Below are positions 61,852-64,000 of a DNA stretch of 64,000 nt, piece after piece. The position numbers were made by a program, and so were the translations under genes. The stretch spans positions 62,001 to 126,000 of the forward strand of contig NZ_JAINZS010000006.1 of assembly GCF_020166495.1 (NCBI RefSeq), read 5' to 3'. The notes under the pieces were generated by a model. It did no database searches and was not told where the DNA came from. It saw only the letters and a program-made list of their open reading frames with translations. Source of the DNA: Robertkochia aurantiaca (GTDB lineage: Bacteria > Bacteroidota > Bacteroidia > Flavobacteriales > Flavobacteriaceae). Within the stretch, counting starts at the first letter, position 1. Every line of letters starts with the position of its first letter.

Positions 61852-63174
61852 ATGTTAAAGGACTTTACCAAGTCACAAGAACTTCATGAGAGAAGAAAGA
61901 ACGCTGTAGCAAATGGTGTGGGTGTTTTTAACACGGCAACTGTTAAAGAGGCGAAAGGAGCAATCATTATTGATGCCGATGGCCGTGAACTTATCGATTT
62001 TGCAGGAGGAATAGGGGTGGTTAATGCGGGACATTGTCCCGAACCTGTCGTAGAGGCCATCAGAGAACAGGCTGGCAAGTACTTGCATACCAGCTTTAAT
62101 GTAGTGACCTACGAACCTTATATTCAACTTTGCGAAGAGCTCGCTGAAATTCTTCCTCATGGTGAGAAAACAAAAGCCATGTTGGTGAGCACGGGTGCAG
62201 AAGCGGTTGAAAATGCCATAAAAATTGCCCGGCAGGCCACTAAAAGGCCAGCGGTAATTTGTTATACAGGAGCTTATCACGGGCGTACCATGATGGCCAT
62301 GACACTTACCAGCAAAGTAAGTTACAAATATGACTGCGGGCCTTTTGCCCCTGAAGTTTACAGACTGCCCTTTCCGAATTTTTACCGCTATGCAGGAGAG
62401 CGAGACGAAGACACCTTTGTAAAGGATGAATTGAAACGACTTCATGAAAGTGCACTTAATCTTGTAGATACGAACAGTGTAGCTGCGATCATTCTGGAAC
62501 CTGTACAGGGCGAAGGAGGTTTTAACCCTGTGCCTAAAAAGTATTTGGAAGGGTTAAGAACCTTTTGTGATGATCATGGAATTATGCTTATCATGGATGA
62601 AGTGCAGAGCGGATTCTGCCGCACAGGACATTGGGCCAGTTGGCAACATTACGGGGTGCAACCCGATATCAGTACCTATGCCAAATCTTTAGGGTCTGGC
62701 TTGCCCATTGCCGCAGTGGTCGGTCGGGCAGATATAATGGATGCCGCAGCTGTAGGGTCTATAGGAGGCACTTATATCGGCAGTCCCATATGCTGTGTAG
62801 CGGCTTCTGCCACCATACAATATATGAAGGATATCGATTTGAATGGAAGAGCCAGGGAGATCGGCAATGCCATAATGCACCGATTAAAAGGATTAATGAA
62901 AGAAATCCCTGAGATCGGGGACGTACGTGGTGTAGGTGCTATGATAGGTATTGAATTCGTTAAAAACGGAGACCCGAGGCAACCGTTTTCAGCTTTGTGT
63001 CCCCGGATTGTGAAAGGTTGTGCAGAAAATGGTTTGGTACTTCTCAGTGCGGGTACGCATAAAAATATAATCCGCATTCTATCGCCATTGGTTATTACCC
63101 AAGATCAATTGGAGCAAGGATTGTCAATTCTGGAAACTGAAATTAAAAAAGCCATAAATACCTCAGAGAGGTAA
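61852..63174 (+). CDS. class III PLP aminotransferase (4-aminobutyrate transaminase-like)
   Basis: 440 residues. Landmarks are LVSTGAEAVENAIKIARQAT (phosphate-binding), YHGRTMMAMTLTSK, ILEPVQGEGGFNPVPKKYLE, LIMDEVQSGFCRTGHWA and TYAKSLGSGLPIAAVVGRAD with the Schiff-base Lys278. It would move an omega-amino group (GABA, beta-alanine or a polyamine product) to 2-oxoglutarate or pyruvate; the substrate is uncertain. The nitrilase-fold gene begins 201 bases downstream on the same strand, so a joint nitrogen-scavenging pathway is possible. Confidence 0.9.
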   Translation: MLKDFTKSQELHERRKNAVANGVGVFNTATVKEAKGAIIIDADGRELIDFAGGIGVVNAGHCPEPVVEAIREQAGKYLHTSFNVVTYEPYIQLCEELAEILPHGEKTKAMLVSTGAEAVENAIKIARQATKRPAVICYTGAYHGRTMMAMTLTSKVSYKYDCGPFAPEVYRLPFPNFYRYAGERDEDTFVKDELKRLHESALNLVDTNSVAAIILEPVQGEGGFNPVPKKYLEGLRTFCDDHGIMLIMDEVQSGFCRTGHWASWQHYGVQPDISTYAKSLGSGLPIAAVVGRADIMDAAAVGSIGGTYIGSPICCVAASATIQYMKDIDLNGRAREIGNAIMHRLKGLMKEIPEIGDVRGVGAMIGIEFVKNGDPRQPFSALCPRIVKGCAENGLVLLSAGTHKNIIRILSPLVITQDQLEQGLSILETEIKKAINTSER

Positions 63175-63375
63175 TGAATATGCGCGTGATCTGAGGAAAC
63201 ATCAGTAGTGTTAAAGAATTTCCCGGGAGAAGGTGCGGTTGAGTGTTACGATTATTTTGCCGTAAATAGACTGATCACTCAATAACCTGGCACTGATTAT
63301 GCATTAATAAACGGAAAATCCTTCAGGTAAACCCCTGAGAGTAAGGAATACACAAATTAATATGAACAATACAAT

Positions 63376-64000
63376 ATGAGACCATTCGCAATTGCAGGAA
63401 TACAGATGAAAGTTTCGGCTGTAACTCCTAATGTGGAAATGATGAAGTTGAAACTCGATATTGCCATGAACCTGTACCCATGGATCGAAATGGTGATGTT
63501 CAGTGAACTTTGTGCCTATGGTCCTTTGACCCATACGGCACAGGAAATTCCCTGCTCCTTTGAAGAGGAAATGCAGGCTATGGCCAAAAAATATGGTATT
63601 TGGTTGCTCCCGGGATCGATCTTCGAAAAGAGTCACGGTAAAATTTACAACACAGCCACCGTTATTAACCCTGAGGGAGAGGTGGTAACGCGGTATCGAA
63701 AAATGTTTCCTTTCTACCCTTATGAGGTAGGGGTTACCCCCGGTTCTGATTTCTGTGTTTTCGATGTTCCTGACGTGGGAAGATTTGGGGTAAGCATATG
63801 TTACGATATGTGGTTTCCTGAAACCATCAGGACATTGGCAGTGATGGGGGCAGAGGTGATTTTACACCCAACCATGACAGGTACTATTGATCGTGAAATA
63901 GAATTATCGATCGTACGGGCAATGGCCTCTGTTAATCAATGTTATTTCTTTGATATCAATGGTCTGGATACCGGAGGTGGAGGTCGCTCCATCATCTGTG
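63376..64000 (+). CDS. nitrilase-superfamily carbon-nitrogen hydrolase (partial, runs off the window)
   Basis: The frame starts with ATG at 63376 and stays open to the last base, 208 residues visible. The catalytic triad of the family is complete: Glu44 in MFSELCAYGP, Lys109 in RYRKMFPFYP and Cys142 in SICYDMWFPE. Such enzymes cleave amides or carbamoyl compounds; aliphatic amidases and beta-ureidopropionases are relatives. Together with the aminotransferase upstream, a role in breaking down an omega-amino compound is plausible, but not proven. The C-terminal part is beyond the window. Confidence 0.88.
   Translation, partial: MRPFAIAGIQMKVSAVTPNVEMMKLKLDIAMNLYPWIEMVMFSELCAYGPLTHTAQEIPCSFEEEMQAMAKKYGIWLLPGSIFEKSHGKIYNTATVINPEGEVVTRYRKMFPFYPYEVGVTPGSDFCVFDVPDVGRFGVSICYDMWFPETIRTLAVMGAEVILHPTMTGTIDREIELSIVRAMASVNQCYFFDINGLDTGGGGRSIIC

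Overview
The window looks like a chromosomal segment of a Bacteroidota bacterium, most likely a (marine) flavobacterium. The reasons are several secreted proteins with carboxypeptidase-like regulatory domains, a TonB-dependent receptor with the same N-terminal domain, small outer-membrane barrel proteins, genes that mostly lack Shine-Dalgarno sequences, a possible TAnnTTTG promoter, and a lipoprotein-type (clade II) nitrous oxide reductase with a Bacteroidota-style nos cluster. GC content is moderate. No tRNA, rRNA, CRISPR array, transposase, integrase or phage gene was seen.

Layout. 1-9.6 kb: an outer-membrane barrel end, a TolB-like propeller lipoprotein, an unusually built pyruvate kinase, two tandem small barrel proteins, a photolyase, two membrane proteins and a secreted protein. 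9.6-13.5 kb: a repeat-rich stretch carrying a group III truncated haemoglobin, a small lipoprotein and a CoA-transferase. 13.6-30 kb: three paralogous sortilin/Asp-box propeller proteins of 1008-1086 residues, mixed with a LolA-like protein, an XRE regulator/membrane protein pair with two candidate operators, a glycerol facilitator, a DJ-1/PfpI protein, a Crp-family regulator and a serine hydrolase. 30-34 kb: an SDR-like protein and a TonB receptor preceded by a Cys-rich small protein. 33.6-38 kb: a fermentative operon pflB-pflA-OFA-type transporter. 38-44 kb: a DUF1508 protein, a DUF2914 protein and the dabB-dabA inorganic-carbon transporter operon. 44-47 kb: a large mosaic of repeats around one barrel gene. 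47-57 kb: a nitrogen-oxide module, with thioredoxin, the di-iron repair protein Ric and an Rrf2 regulator on one strand, and cytochrome c, fasciclin, nosZ, a NosB-like protein, nosL, nosD, nosF, nosY and a histidine-rich NnrS-like membrane protein on the other. 57-64 kb: a large MscS-type channel, a cupin, a gene-free 1.1 kb with hairpins, a class III aminotransferase and a nitrilase-fold hydrolase cut by the window end.

The genes suggest a heterotroph able to live at low oxygen. Pyruvate formate-lyase with a probable formate exporter gives a fermentative outlet, NosZ uses N2O as electron acceptor, and truncated haemoglobin, Ric and the Fe-S Rrf2 regulator would handle nitric oxide damage. 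DabAB would supply bicarbonate for carboxylation reactions, since no Rubisco is visible here.

The most unusual non-coding feature is a family of intergenic arrays built from degenerate 7- or 8-base units (7: GKGARTS-like; 8: GTSARRTR). In four places two such arrays are separated by a spacer of exactly 59 bases containing a TGTCACACTGAGC...GTCGAAG core. They occur with GC-rich hairpin modules, and two genes (11292-11786 and 45331-45984) lie between direct copies of this material.
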